NCBI GenBank assembly: GCA_021809545.1
Contig: JAKAYL010000008.1
Span: 1-51,476 of the forward strand
Direction of reading: 5' to 3'
DNA: 51,476 bases
Origin: Thermoplasmata archaeon
Lineage (GTDB): Archaea; Thermoplasmatota; Thermoplasmata; Lutacidiplasmatales; UBA184
Made by a program: the position numbers and the translations under genes. The notes below the pieces were generated by a model, which had not been told where the DNA came from, did not search any database, and saw only the letters and a program-made list of their open reading frames with translations. Below are positions 15,811-24,016 of this stretch, piece by piece (the first letter of the stretch is position 1; every line of letters begins with the position of its first letter).

Positions 15811-16634
15811 GTCTCGGACTTGCGCGCCTTCTCCGGGTGGAACGCAGGGCAGAGAGGGCGGAATTCGCACCGGCGGCACTGGCTCCCGGGCTTCGGTTCG
15901 AACGCTTGCCTCCGCATCCCGTCGAGGACGGTTCCGACCCGCGAGGTGAGGTCTCCGATCGCCTTCCCGCCCCGCGGCTGGGTGGAGAGCGGCCGCATCG
16001 AGCGCAGGTGATAGAGCGTGAGCTTGTGGACCGGCCGGTCGTAGTTCTGGCCCACGAGCACCTGGTAGAAGGTGAGCTGGTCCGAGCTCTCGGCGTCGCC
16101 GAGCGAGAGCTCCCTCGAGGTCTTGTAGTCGACCACCTCGAGGCCGCCCTCCTCGCGGAGATCGATCCGGTCGATGATCCCATGGATCGGGATCTCCCCC
16201 ATCTTCCCGCTCAGGTCCCGCTCCACGGCGATCGCCTGCGGCGGGGCGGCTACGTAGAGGGAGTGGAACCGGCGCAGGAGGTCCGTCCCGATGAGGAAGT
16301 ACTTCCGCTCCTCGTCCTCGCTCCCGTAGCCGTCCCGGATCCAGAGCTCACGGTAGCACCGGAGGAGGTCGTCGAGCGGCATCGGGCGGACGGAGGGTGG
16401 GTGCGCCCCGAAGTCGAAGAGGGACATCTGGCCCTGGCGTCGGACCCGGTGAGGGGAGGTCAGCGGACCCACAAAGGCCTCGAGGGCCATGTGCATCGAC
16501 CGCCCGAAGGAGAAGTAGGGACGCTCCGCCTCCTTCAGGCCGTCGACGTAGAGGAACTTCCAGCGCTGCGGGCAGTCCTCGTAGGTGTGGAAGCTCGAGT
16601 AGGAGAGTTCCTTCCGCTCAGCCTTGGAGCCCAT
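15804..16634 (-). CDS. PD-(D/E)XK nuclease with Fe-S cluster motif (Cas4/AddB-like)
   Basis: This 276-residue protein is of the RecB/Cas4-like nuclease superfamily. The N-terminus has SYSSFHTYEDCPQRWKFLY with Cys21. The catalytic core reads GIIDRIDL then LEVVDYKTS (Asp, Asp and Lys of the PD-DxK motif). The C-terminus has Cys253, Cys256 and Cys262 (CRRCEFRPLC), which with Cys21 make the four ligands of the Fe-S cluster seen in Cas4 and AddB. No CRISPR genes lie nearby, so a DNA-repair role is more likely. The ATG at 16634 follows the TFB stop by 2 bases, so the two genes share one transcript. Confidence 0.88.
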   Translation of the reverse strand: MGSKAERKELSYSSFHTYEDCPQRWKFLYVDGLKEAERPYFSFGRSMHMALEAFVGPLTSPHRVRRQGQMSLFDFGAHPPSVRPMPLDDLLRCYRELWIRDGYGSEDEERKYFLIGTDLLRRFHSLYVAAPPQAIAVERDLSGKMGEIPIHGIIDRIDLREEGGLEVVDYKTSRELSLGDAESSDQLTFYQVLVGQNYDRPVHKLTLYHLRSMRPLSTQPRGGKAIGDLTSRVGTVLDGMRRQAFEPKPGSQCRRCEFRPLCPAFHPEKARKSETL

Positions 16635-16636
16635 CC

Positions 16637-17659
16637 CTACTTGGCCACTGCGGTTGCCTTGTTCTTGGTGACGGGGTTGGCAAGGTCCTTGGGCAGGCCG
16701 AGGGCGTCCAGGAGTTCCTTGTAGTGGTTCCGGATCGTGACCGGCGTCACGTTGGCCACGGAGGCGATGCGGTCCTGGCTCCGGGGCTCGCCCATGAGGT
16801 TCGAGGCGATGTAGATGATCGTCGCGAGGATCCCGTTCGGGAGCACACCGCTCGTCGAGTAGACCTTCTCCACCTGCTCGAGGAGCTCGAGCACCTTCTG
16901 GCGCACGGGCCGGGAGAGGTTGAGTTCCTGCGTGAACCGCACGAGGTAGTCCCGAGGTTCCAGCGGCCGGAGCCCGATCTTGAGCTCGCGGGCGAGGAGC
17001 GTGTACGCGCGGCCGACCTCGATCTTGGTCGCCTTGGAGTGCATGGTGATCTCCTTCATCGTCCGAGGCACGTGGCACTGCCGGCAGGCGGCGTAGACGC
17101 TCGCAGCGGCGAAGGCCACGATCTTCTTTCCGCGGGTCGCCTTGTACTCCAGGGCCCGGCGATACACGTAGGTGGCCGATTCCTTGATCTCCCGGGAGAG
17201 CCCAAGGACGCTGACCAGCCGGTTGATCTCTCCGAGGGCGACCACCATGTTCCTCTGGTGGGTCCGGCCCAGGCGCAGCCGGTGGTTGAGCTTCCGGAGA
17301 TGGTAGAACTTGAGCGAGGTGTCCCGGGAGAGGGAGTTCCCCTGGAAGTCCCGCGTGGGGAGCCCGATCTCACTGGAGAAACCCTTCTCCGGCATCAGCG
17401 GGTTCACCGCCGGTCCGTAGCCGCGGCCCTCCATCGAGTTCTCGTCCTTCCCGGTGCGGCGGCCGAAGTCGCTCACCAGGGTGCTCTCGTCAATGACGAG
17501 CCCGCAGTCCCCGCAGACGATCTCGCCACGGACCTCGTCCCGCATCAGATGCAACGAATTGCACTCGGGGCAATGGTTCTTGGCCCCCTTCTTCCCTACG
17601 TTACCTCCCGCTTCAATATTCCTGCCTTCTGGAAAGGAGGCACCCACGTCTTCCCTCAT
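16637..17659 (-). CDS. tfb: Transcription initiation factor B (TFB/TFIIB)
   Basis: This archaeal general transcription factor recruits RNA polymerase to TBP-bound promoters. The N-terminal zinc ribbon uses Cys30, Cys33, Cys49 and Cys52 (CPEC...CGDC). The B-reader region (ESTLVSDFGRR) follows, then two cyclin repeats over about residues 140-335, the second ending in a helix-turn-helix (VANVTPVTIRNHYKEL). Length 340 is normal. Its promoter has one of the best TATA boxes in the window, fitting an abundant housekeeping factor. The Fe-S nuclease follows 2 bases after the stop. Confidence 0.96.
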   Translation of the reverse strand: MREDVGASFPEGRNIEAGGNVGKKGAKNHCPECNSLHLMRDEVRGEIVCGDCGLVIDESTLVSDFGRRTGKDENSMEGRGYGPAVNPLMPEKGFSSEIGLPTRDFQGNSLSRDTSLKFYHLRKLNHRLRLGRTHQRNMVVALGEINRLVSVLGLSREIKESATYVYRRALEYKATRGKKIVAFAAASVYAACRQCHVPRTMKEITMHSKATKIEVGRAYTLLARELKIGLRPLEPRDYLVRFTQELNLSRPVRQKVLELLEQVEKVYSTSGVLPNGILATIIYIASNLMGEPRSQDRIASVANVTPVTIRNHYKELLDALGLPKDLANPVTKNKATAVAK

Positions 17660-17683
17660 CGCAAGAGGAAAGAGTGCCTATAA

Positions 17684-17693
17684 GCTTATATAC
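17684..17693 (-). promoter_or_regulatory. TATA box for tfb
   Basis: The minus strand reads GTATATAAGC, centred about 30 bases before the ATG at 17659. A second TTATAGG lies 3' of it at 17678-17684. Confidence 0.7.
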
Positions 17694-17731
17694 GTTTCGG
17701 TAGGACCCCTTTCCTTCGCCTGTTCGGAAAG

Positions 17732-17740
17732 GATATTTGG
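17732..17740 (+). promoter_or_regulatory. TATA-like box for cca
   Basis: GATATTTGG is centred 26 bases before the GTG at 17762. With the tfb box it makes a divergent promoter region of about 100 bases. Confidence 0.45.
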
Positions 17741-17761
17741 ATAGGACCATCTCTGCCCCCC

Positions 17762-19204
17762 GTGACGCAAGGTGCTGTCGCCCGGGCCACCGGAGTTCCG
17801 GATCCCCGGGAACGTTTCATGGAGGACCTCGAGAGGGAGGTCGCCCGCAACCTCACTCCCTCCCCGGACCTGACCGGCCCCCTGGACCTCGGGATCCGCG
17901 ATCTGGTCTCCCTTGCCAAGGCCCGGGCGAAGGAGTTCGAGTTTCCCCTGGTGCGGGCGCTCGTGGCGGGGAGCGCAGGACGGGGGACCTACCTGCCCGG
18001 CCATTTCGACATCGACCTCTTCGTGCTCTTCCCTCCCACGGTTCCCCGGGAGAACCTGGTCGAGATGGGACTGAAGCTGGGAGAGTCCCTCCTCGAGGCT
18101 CCGGAGAAACGCTACGCCGAGCATCCCTACCTCCGAGGAAAGTTCCACGGGTTCACCGTCGAGGTCGTCCCAGGGTACGCGGTGGAGCGGGGCGACCGGC
18201 CGCTCACGGCCGTGGACCGGACTCCCTTCCATCACGACTACCTCATGAAGCTCCACTCCGGGAACAGCCGCAGCGAGGTGCGCCTTCTGAAGCGCTTCCT
18301 CCGCTCCCTGGGGGTCTACGGGGCAGAGGTCGTGACGGAGGGGTTCTCCGGGTACTTGACCGAACTCTTGGTGCTCCGCTCCGGCTCTTTCCGCGGGGCG
18401 CTGCGGGAGGCCGCCCAATGGGGCTGCCCGATGCGGCTCGCCCCTCCCGGTCGGGAACCCGCCGCCGAGCCCACCGCCGCCTTGGTGATGGCGGACCCGG
18501 TCGACCCCCACCGGAACGTTGCGGCCGCGGTCTCGCGGAAGAACCTCGCGGTCTTCGTCCTCGCCAGCCGGGAGTACCTGACCCACCCTTCCCAGCGCTT
18601 CTTCGACCCGGATCCCCCGAAGCCCCCGACCCGGGCCTGGGCCTCCCTGATGGTGGCCCGGCGGGAGACGACCGTGGCGGCGCTGGTGTTCCCCGTGCCC
18701 GGAATGGTCCCGGATGTCGTCTTTCCCCAGGTGCGCCGGTCGGAGCGCTCGCTCCACCAGAAGCTGGGAGAGGCCGGGTTCACCGTCCTCGGCTCCTCCT
18801 CCGCCGTGGTGGACGGGAAGGCGGCGATCCTCGTCGAGACCCTGGAAGGACGTCTCGGGCGGGTCCGGATCCACGTCGGCCCTCCGATCGGGGTCGGCGA
18901 CACCGGTTCGTTCCTCGCCAAATGGTCCCGCCAAGAGGTCCTTTCCGGTCCCTACGTCTCCGAGGAGGGACGCCTGGTCGTCGAGGTCAAGGAAGAGGAC
19001 CGGGAACTCGTTCCCCGGATCCAGAAGCTGCTCCAGACCATCGCCATGGGCAAGGACCTGCGCTCCCGCATCCTCGGGGAAGGAAAGATGGCCTTGCTGG
19101 AGGACAAGCTGGACGAACCCGCCGTGCTCGAAGCGCTTCGGAAGCTCTGGCTCCGCCGGTTACCCTGGCTGGAGCCCCCCGGCTCACACGTTCAGGAAGA
19201 GTGA
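17762..19204 (+). CDS. cca: CCA tRNA nucleotidyltransferase, class I archaeal
   Basis: This enzyme adds or repairs the 3'-CCA of tRNAs. The nucleotidyltransferase motif GSAGRGTYLPGHFDIDLFVLF (from about residue 69) has the GSxxxGT and DxD signature of the class I family. The 480-residue length is typical. Later segments (RLLKRFLRSLGVYGAEV..GFSGYLTELLVL) match the central domain. The start is GTG at 17762, supported by the TATA-like box. Its last 21 bases overlap the convergent small membrane-protein gene. Confidence 0.95.
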   Translation: MTQGAVARATGVPDPRERFMEDLEREVARNLTPSPDLTGPLDLGIRDLVSLAKARAKEFEFPLVRALVAGSAGRGTYLPGHFDIDLFVLFPPTVPRENLVEMGLKLGESLLEAPEKRYAEHPYLRGKFHGFTVEVVPGYAVERGDRPLTAVDRTPFHHDYLMKLHSGNSRSEVRLLKRFLRSLGVYGAEVVTEGFSGYLTELLVLRSGSFRGALREAAQWGCPMRLAPPGREPAAEPTAALVMADPVDPHRNVAAAVSRKNLAVFVLASREYLTHPSQRFFDPDPPKPPTRAWASLMVARRETTVAALVFPVPGMVPDVVFPQVRRSERSLHQKLGEAGFTVLGSSSAVVDGKAAILVETLEGRLGRVRIHVGPPIGVGDTGSFLAKWSRQEVLSGPYVSEEGRLVVEVKEEDRELVPRIQKLLQTIAMGKDLRSRILGEGKMALLEDKLDEPAVLEALRKLWLRRLPWLEPPGSHVQEE

Positions 19205-19558
19205 CCAGAGCCCGAGCCAAAGAAAGATGTAGAGCGCGATGATCGCGGCCCAGTCTCCCGTCCGGTACTCGGTGGATTTCTCTCGGAGCCAGCGGATGAG
19301 GAAGGGAAGCGAGACGGCCCCGAGGATCCCCACGATGATGGCGATCGCGGAGAAGGCGCTCCCCAGCCCGATCCCCATCCCGTAGAACGTGAGATACCAG
19401 GAAACGACCGACATCCCGATGGCCAGAAAGAAAGCCACGACGTTCGCTGAGGTCTGCTCCAACTCGTGGTGGATGAACCCCCGGACATCGAACTCGGGGA
19501 AATGGAACGCCTTGTACTCGTCGTCTTCCTCGAGCTTCTTCTTGACTTTCTTCGCCAT
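19184..19558 (-). CDS. Small multi-helix membrane protein, function unknown
   Basis: This 124-residue protein begins with a charged N-terminus (MAKKVKKKLEEDDEYK), followed by about four hydrophobic helices: VVAFFLAIGMSVVSWYLTF, GSAFSAIAIIVGILGAVSLPFLI and a double span WAAIIALYIFLWLGLWSLFL. It shows no catalytic motif. A TATA-like box lies on the minus strand at 19597-19606, inside the end of lipA. The end overlaps cca. No family is recognised. Confidence 0.78.
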   Translation of the reverse strand: MAKKVKKKLEEDDEYKAFHFPEFDVRGFIHHELEQTSANVVAFFLAIGMSVVSWYLTFYGMGIGLGSAFSAIAIIVGILGAVSLPFLIRWLREKSTEYRTGDWAAIIALYIFLWLGLWSLFLNV

Positions 19559-19596
19559 GGGTGGGGGGTTTGTGCCTACTCTCTGTCCGCCAGATG

Positions 19597-19606
19597 GCTA
19601 TATGGT
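19597..19606 (-). promoter_or_regulatory. TATA-like box for the small membrane protein
   Basis: The minus strand reads ACCATATAGC, centred about 43 bases before the ATG at 19558, which would leave a short leader. Confidence 0.35.
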
Positions 19607-20515
19607 TTGCACCGGACCCTGGGGGGACCCGGATCCCCGGGTGAGGGCCCTGGCGTAGAGTTCCTCGGCCATGTACGAGGATCGCACCAGGGGCGCGGAG
19701 GCGACACCGGAGAACCCCAGCTCGCGGGCGAGCGCAGCCAGCTCGGCGAACTCTGCGGGGGGAACGTACCGGAGGACGTCGTGGAAACCCTCCCCTCCCG
19801 GACGGAGATATTGACCGAGGGTCACGATATCGACGCCGGCCCCCCGGAGATCCCGGAGCGCTTCCTCGATCTCATCCCGGGTCTCTCCTAGCCCGAGCAT
19901 GAGGGAGGACTTCGTCACCCGGGCCCCGCCCGGAAGGCGCTTGGACTTCGTGAGGACCTCGAGCGAGCGGTCGTAGGAAGCTCGCGGGTCCCGGGCTTCC
20001 GGGGTGAGCCTCCGAACGGTCTCGAGGTTGTGGGCGAACACCTCGGGCCGGGCCGCGAGCACGGTGCTCAGGTTCTCCTCGGAACCTCCCAGGTCGCTCG
20101 CCAGCATCTCCACCCGGACCCCCGGGGCTTGCGCCCGGATCTCCCGGATCGTCTTGGCAAGGAGAGCAGCCCCCTGGTCGGGGAGATCGTCCCTGGCCAC
20201 CATCGTCAGGACCACGTACTTCAGTCCCGAGGCGGCCACGGCCTGCGCCACCCGCCCGGCCTCTTCCCAGTCGACCTTTCCACCGCGTTCCTCGGTCTGG
20301 ACCGCGCAGAAACGGCACCGGCGGGTGCAGGTCTCTCCCAGCAGCATGAGGGTCGCCGTCCCGCGGGACCAGCACTCGGTCAGGTTCGGGCAATGGGCTT
20401 CCCGGCAGACCGTGGCGAGCCCGCTCTGACGGACAAGGGAACGGACCGAATCGTATTCTTTGGAAGGGAGTGGCGCACGGATCCACCGGGGGAGTTCCCG
20501 GGAGGCACCGACCAT
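19598..20515 (-). CDS. lipA: Lipoyl synthase
   Basis: This radical-SAM enzyme inserts two sulfurs into octanoyl groups on lipoyl domains. The auxiliary cluster motif is C37-x4-C42-x5-C48. The radical-SAM cluster motif is C63-x3-C67-x2-C70. The C-terminal RSSY motif (VRSSYMAEE) supplies the Ser ligand. Length 305 fits the family. The frame is open upstream to 20644, but the ATG at 20515 gives the usual N-terminus and sits 10 bases after the TPR gene stop. It implies lipoylated 2-oxoacid dehydrogenase or glycine-cleavage complexes in this organism. Confidence 0.95.
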   Translation of the reverse strand: MVGASRELPRWIRAPLPSKEYDSVRSLVRQSGLATVCREAHCPNLTECWSRGTATLMLLGETCTRRCRFCAVQTEERGGKVDWEEAGRVAQAVAASGLKYVVLTMVARDDLPDQGAALLAKTIREIRAQAPGVRVEMLASDLGGSEENLSTVLAARPEVFAHNLETVRRLTPEARDPRASYDRSLEVLTKSKRLPGGARVTKSSLMLGLGETRDEIEEALRDLRGAGVDIVTLGQYLRPGGEGFHDVLRYVPPAEFAELAALARELGFSGVASAPLVRSSYMAEELYARALTRGSGSPQGPVQTI

Positions 20516-20525
20516 GGGAACCCTC

Positions 20526-22421
20526 CTACTGGAGGCCGCGGGAGAACGCCTGAAGGGCGCTCTCGTACTGCCCCTCGGATTCCAGCTGGAGCCCCTTTTG
20601 GTACCAGGCCTCCCGGTTTCGGGGGTCCAGCGCGATGGCGGCATCGAAGGCGTCCAGTCCCTCCTTGCCTCGCTTGAGCTGGCAGAGGGCCATCCCCTTG
20701 AAGGTGAGGACGGTCGGGTCGTCGGGGGTGAGCTTCAGGAGGGCCTCGAATGTGTCGAGCGCCTCCGCGTACTTCCCGAGCTTGAGGAGCGATTCTCCCT
20801 TCAGCGCCAGACCCCCGGTGTGCTTGGGATCGGCCTTGAGGCAGATGTCCGCCTGGGAGAGGGCCGCGGAGGAGCGGGTCAGGGAATCGAGGATGCGGCC
20901 CACGAGGACCCGCCCGTCGGGATCTTGGGGCCGGACGGTGAAAAGGAGGGAGACCGCGTCCATCGCATCGGAGAGGAGCCGGAGCTCGACGAGCATCCGG
21001 GCCACGCGGTACCAGGCGGCCCCGTCGTCGGGCGGGATGTTGTAGACCGCGGCGAGGGTCTGGGCCCGCCGAGGGCGAGCCACCGCGTTCTGGGGGTCGA
21101 GGTCAAGGGCCCGGCGGAAGCACTCGTGCGCCTCGACATAGGAACCCCGGGCGTACAGGTCCTCCCCGCGCGTGATCCAGGAGAGCACGCTGCCCTCTTC
21201 GATGCCCAGGCTCTGGGCCAGTTCCTTTCCCCGGAGAACCCAGGCCTCGTTGTCGAAGGGCTCGTGGTGGTTCAGCCGCTTGAAGGCCATGTAGGAGCGG
21301 TAGTGATCCCCGAGGGCACTGTAGACACAGGCAAGATTGAAGAGAAGAGGGAGGGAATGGGGATTCTTGTCCGCCGCGGCCTCGAGTTGGCTGCGGGCCT
21401 CGCTGAGCCGTCCCATCTTCGCCAAAAGCGTCCCGAGGCAGATGGCGCTCTCTACGTGAGACTCTGATGCGGCCGCTGCCCGGCTGTACTCGTCGAGCGC
21501 GGCATCGAGGTTGCCCAGTCGCTCCTGCACTTGAGCCAGGTTGAAGTGGGTCTCGACCGCCTCCGGCCTGAGCTTGACCGCACCGGTCAGCGGTTCCAGC
21601 GCCTCCTCGGGCCGATCCATCTTGGCGAGCAGGGTCCCGAGGGCGAGCAGGGTCGCGGGGTTCGAGCGGTCAAGTTCCCGCGACTTTCCAAAGCTCTCCA
21701 GCGCCTCCGCGTTCTGGTTGTTCTGAACCTGAAGGATCCCGAGGTCGTGCCATCCGTCCCGGTCGTTGGGATGCGTCTCCAGATGACCCTGGAGGGCAAG
21801 GATACCGTCCTTGAGATACCCCATCTTCGAAAGACTGAGTGCTTGGTACCGGGCCACGATGCCGTCGTCCGGGTCCATGGCCAGGACCTTTCCTGCCGCC
21901 TCGACGGCCTCCGCGTAGTGCCCCACGGACATCGCGGTCTCCAGGAGTGCCCGCCACGAGGCGACGTTGTCGGGATTGATCTGGGTGAGATGGTGAGCGA
22001 GGCGCAGGGCGTCCGCGGGCCGATCGGCGGCCACATGGGCCTTCATCAATGCGAGGAGGAGTGTGGTGTCGTTCGGGGAACGCCGGAAGGCTTCGTCGAG
22101 GAGGGTGGCGGATTCCTTGTCCTTCCCCAGCTCTTGCAACAGCCGTGAGCGCAGGAGGAGAGCCGTCAGGGCTTCCTTCGGCTCTCCCTCGGCGAGGGCC
22201 AGGGAGGTCAGGGCCTCCTCGGGTTCCCCCTTTGCTGCGAGCGCATAGCCCAGGTAGGCATTGGCCAAGGGGTCTTTCGGGACACTCTCAAGGCGTGTCC
22301 GTGCGAAGGTCAGGAGCTCGTCATAGGCTTCGGAATCCTTGAGCTTCTTGGCCCGGGCCCGCCAGGGACCCGCCCCGGTGTCCTTCGGGGTAGCCGCTTC
22401 GCTCGTGCCCTTTCCGACCAT
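20526..22421 (-). CDS. Tetratricopeptide-repeat protein
   Basis: This soluble 631-residue protein is made almost entirely of TPR-like helical pairs. Repeats such as ANAYLGYALAAKGEPEEAL, HFNLAQVQERLGNLDAALDEY and AWYQKGLQLESEGQYESALQAF recur about every 34 residues, roughly 15-17 in all. It has no signal peptide or enzyme motif, so a protein-interaction scaffold is likely. It precedes lipA by 10 bases and shares its transcript. A TATA-like box about 30 bases ahead supports the ATG at 22421. Confidence 0.9.
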   Translation of the reverse strand: MVGKGTSEAATPKDTGAGPWRARAKKLKDSEAYDELLTFARTRLESVPKDPLANAYLGYALAAKGEPEEALTSLALAEGEPKEALTALLLRSRLLQELGKDKESATLLDEAFRRSPNDTTLLLALMKAHVAADRPADALRLAHHLTQINPDNVASWRALLETAMSVGHYAEAVEAAGKVLAMDPDDGIVARYQALSLSKMGYLKDGILALQGHLETHPNDRDGWHDLGILQVQNNQNAEALESFGKSRELDRSNPATLLALGTLLAKMDRPEEALEPLTGAVKLRPEAVETHFNLAQVQERLGNLDAALDEYSRAAAASESHVESAICLGTLLAKMGRLSEARSQLEAAADKNPHSLPLLFNLACVYSALGDHYRSYMAFKRLNHHEPFDNEAWVLRGKELAQSLGIEEGSVLSWITRGEDLYARGSYVEAHECFRRALDLDPQNAVARPRRAQTLAAVYNIPPDDGAAWYRVARMLVELRLLSDAMDAVSLLFTVRPQDPDGRVLVGRILDSLTRSSAALSQADICLKADPKHTGGLALKGESLLKLGKYAEALDTFEALLKLTPDDPTVLTFKGMALCQLKRGKEGLDAFDAAIALDPRNREAWYQKGLQLESEGQYESALQAFSRGLQ

Positions 22422-22448
22422 GGGAGAAATCCAAAAAGCGGGGAGGTT

Positions 22449-22454
22449 GATAAA
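22449..22454 (-). promoter_or_regulatory. TATA-like box for the TPR-lipA unit
   Basis: The minus strand reads TTTATC, centred 30 bases before the ATG at 22421. Confidence 0.5.
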
Positions 22455-22544
22455 GGCATCAGTGCCAGCTAGCCTCCCTGGTATCCTGGCTGGGGTCTGC
22501 CGTCGGAAGGATTCTCTCCCAAAACCCGCGCACTTCCCAGGGGC

Positions 22545-23159
22545 TCAGCCGGAGGAACCCAGCTTGTCCCGGATGGCGGAGAGCGCCTTCCGAAGCATTT
22601 CGTCCGCGGGCTGGTCGAAGGAGATCTTCCGGAAGAGGCGCTTCTCGGCTTTCGCGAGAAGGAGGTAGCGGTGCTGTACCGCTCGGAGCAGCCGCTCCTT
22701 TTCCAGAGGTTCCCGCTTGCGGGCCCTTCCCCGGATCCGGCCCAGGGCGACGGTCACGGGGCCGTGGAGGAGCAGAACCAGGTCCGGCGCCCGGGCGACC
22801 TCCCGTTCCAAGACGTCGAGCGCCTGCCGCATCGCGGGGGAGAGCACGGCCCCCTGATAGGCCAGGGTGGAGTAGAAGGACCGGTCCTGGAGGACCACGT
22901 CGTTCCGGCGCAGGAGCTGTTCGAGTTCCGGGCGCGTTTCCTTCCGGTCGAGGGTGAAGAGAAGGGCTCCCACGACAGGATCCCGGGCCGCGGTGGACCG
23001 GGCCAATTTCCCGTAGAATCCCTCCGAAGGTTCGGAGACCAGGGTGTTCTTGAACCCGGCCGAGGAGAGGGACGGGCCGAGTTCCCTGAGGAGCGTGCTC
23101 TTGCCCGCCCCGTCGATCCCCTCGATCGTAACGAGAAGTCCCTTACGCGTTCGGCTCAT
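22545..23159 (-). CDS. tmk: Thymidylate kinase
   Basis: This enzyme phosphorylates dTMP to dTDP. Its P-loop is GIDGAGKST (Gly14-Thr22). The catalytic DRS motif occurs in VLQDRSFYSTLAYQG, and a basic LID segment follows (GRIRGRARKREPLEKE). Length 204 is typical. The frame extends upstream to 23555 only as a shadow of the hydrolase gene. The ATG at 23159 overlaps the hydrolase stop (ATGA), so it is the last gene of the oxidase operon. Confidence 0.93.
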   Translation of the reverse strand: MSRTRKGLLVTIEGIDGAGKSTLLRELGPSLSSAGFKNTLVSEPSEGFYGKLARSTAARDPVVGALLFTLDRKETRPELEQLLRRNDVVLQDRSFYSTLAYQGAVLSPAMRQALDVLEREVARAPDLVLLLHGPVTVALGRIRGRARKREPLEKERLLRAVQHRYLLLAKAEKRLFRKISFDQPADEMLRKALSAIRDKLGSSG

Positions 23160-24016
23160 GGCCTCTTCGGTACGGTGAGCTCGAGTCCATAAACCTTTCT
23201 CGGGGCCTCGACAAATGGGATGCGGAGCCGCTCGACCAGCTCGGGCTGGGTGCGGCGCAGCCACTCGACCCGGCGCGGGACCGTGTCCAAGGCGAGGACC
23301 GCCCCGGGGCGCTCGGGATCGGCGAGATAGTCGGTCTCGAGGAACCAGGTGCTGGGATCCGAAAGGGCCGCGACCACCGTCTCCCGCTTGGCCAGGAAGG
23401 AGGGGATCACCCCGTGACGCTGGACCGCGGGAAGGTAGGTCCGTGCATAGTGCTTGACCACATGGTTCAGGGGGAGGCTTCCCTTGGCCGCAAGTGCGGA
23501 GAGCTCCTCGTACCCGTGCTCGTCGAGGTCCTCTGTGTGGAGGACCAGGGGGCACCCGGATTCCCGGGCGACCCGGATCGCGGCGGCGAGCACTTCCGCC
23601 TGGGCGGCCGTGGCTTCCGGGGAGACGGGGAAATGGGCCCGCCCGACCTCCCCCAGGGCCACCGCTTTCCGTTCGCGGACGTAGCGCCCGGCAAGCTCGA
23701 GGGCCCCCACCTGGATCTCCACGGCGGCGGCGAGCGAGTGCCGTTCGGCCTGCCCGAGCATGTCGACGGGATAGGGGGCGAGCACGGGGAACACTCGCAC
23801 TCCCGTCTCCCGCTCCACGGTCCGGGCGATGGAGAGCGTGGTCTCGAACTGAGCCCGGTAGTCCTCGATAGAATCCGGCCCACGGTTCAGGTAGTTCTGG
23901 GTGGCCAGGAAGAGATGGGTTCCCCCCAGCCGGGCGAATTGGGTGGCCGCCTCCAAGCTCGCACGATCCTCGCGGAGGTGCGCGTGATGATCGACCACGG
24001 GAAGCTCTGGCATCAT
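23156..24016 (-). CDS. TatD-like metal-dependent hydrolase (COG1099-like)
   Basis: This 286-residue TIM-barrel amidohydrolase-superfamily protein has an N-terminal metal motif VDHHAHL (His11, His13). A later strand LHTEDLDEHG and the Asp-bearing strand ETDYLADP supply the other ligands. It resembles the archaeal TatD-related group of unknown substrate. It overlaps the membrane-protein gene upstream and tmk downstream by 4 bases each, so it is translationally coupled in the operon. Nuclease activity is possible by family but not shown. Confidence 0.85.
   Translation of the reverse strand: MMPELPVVDHHAHLREDRASLEAATQFARLGGTHLFLATQNYLNRGPDSIEDYRAQFETTLSIARTVERETGVRVFPVLAPYPVDMLGQAERHSLAAAVEIQVGALELAGRYVRERKAVALGEVGRAHFPVSPEATAAQAEVLAAAIRVARESGCPLVLHTEDLDEHGYEELSALAAKGSLPLNHVVKHYARTYLPAVQRHGVIPSFLAKRETVVAALSDPSTWFLETDYLADPERPGAVLALDTVPRRVEWLRRTQPELVERLRIPFVEAPRKVYGLELTVPKRP

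Noticed and set aside
15782-16183. Possible N-terminal extension of PurP
   Set aside because: It overlaps the nuclease gene, and the TATA box at 15803-15810 would lie inside it.
15804-16634. Cas4 of a CRISPR system
   Set aside because: No repeats or other cas genes are in the window. The TFB operon context and the AddB-like Cys layout point to DNA repair.
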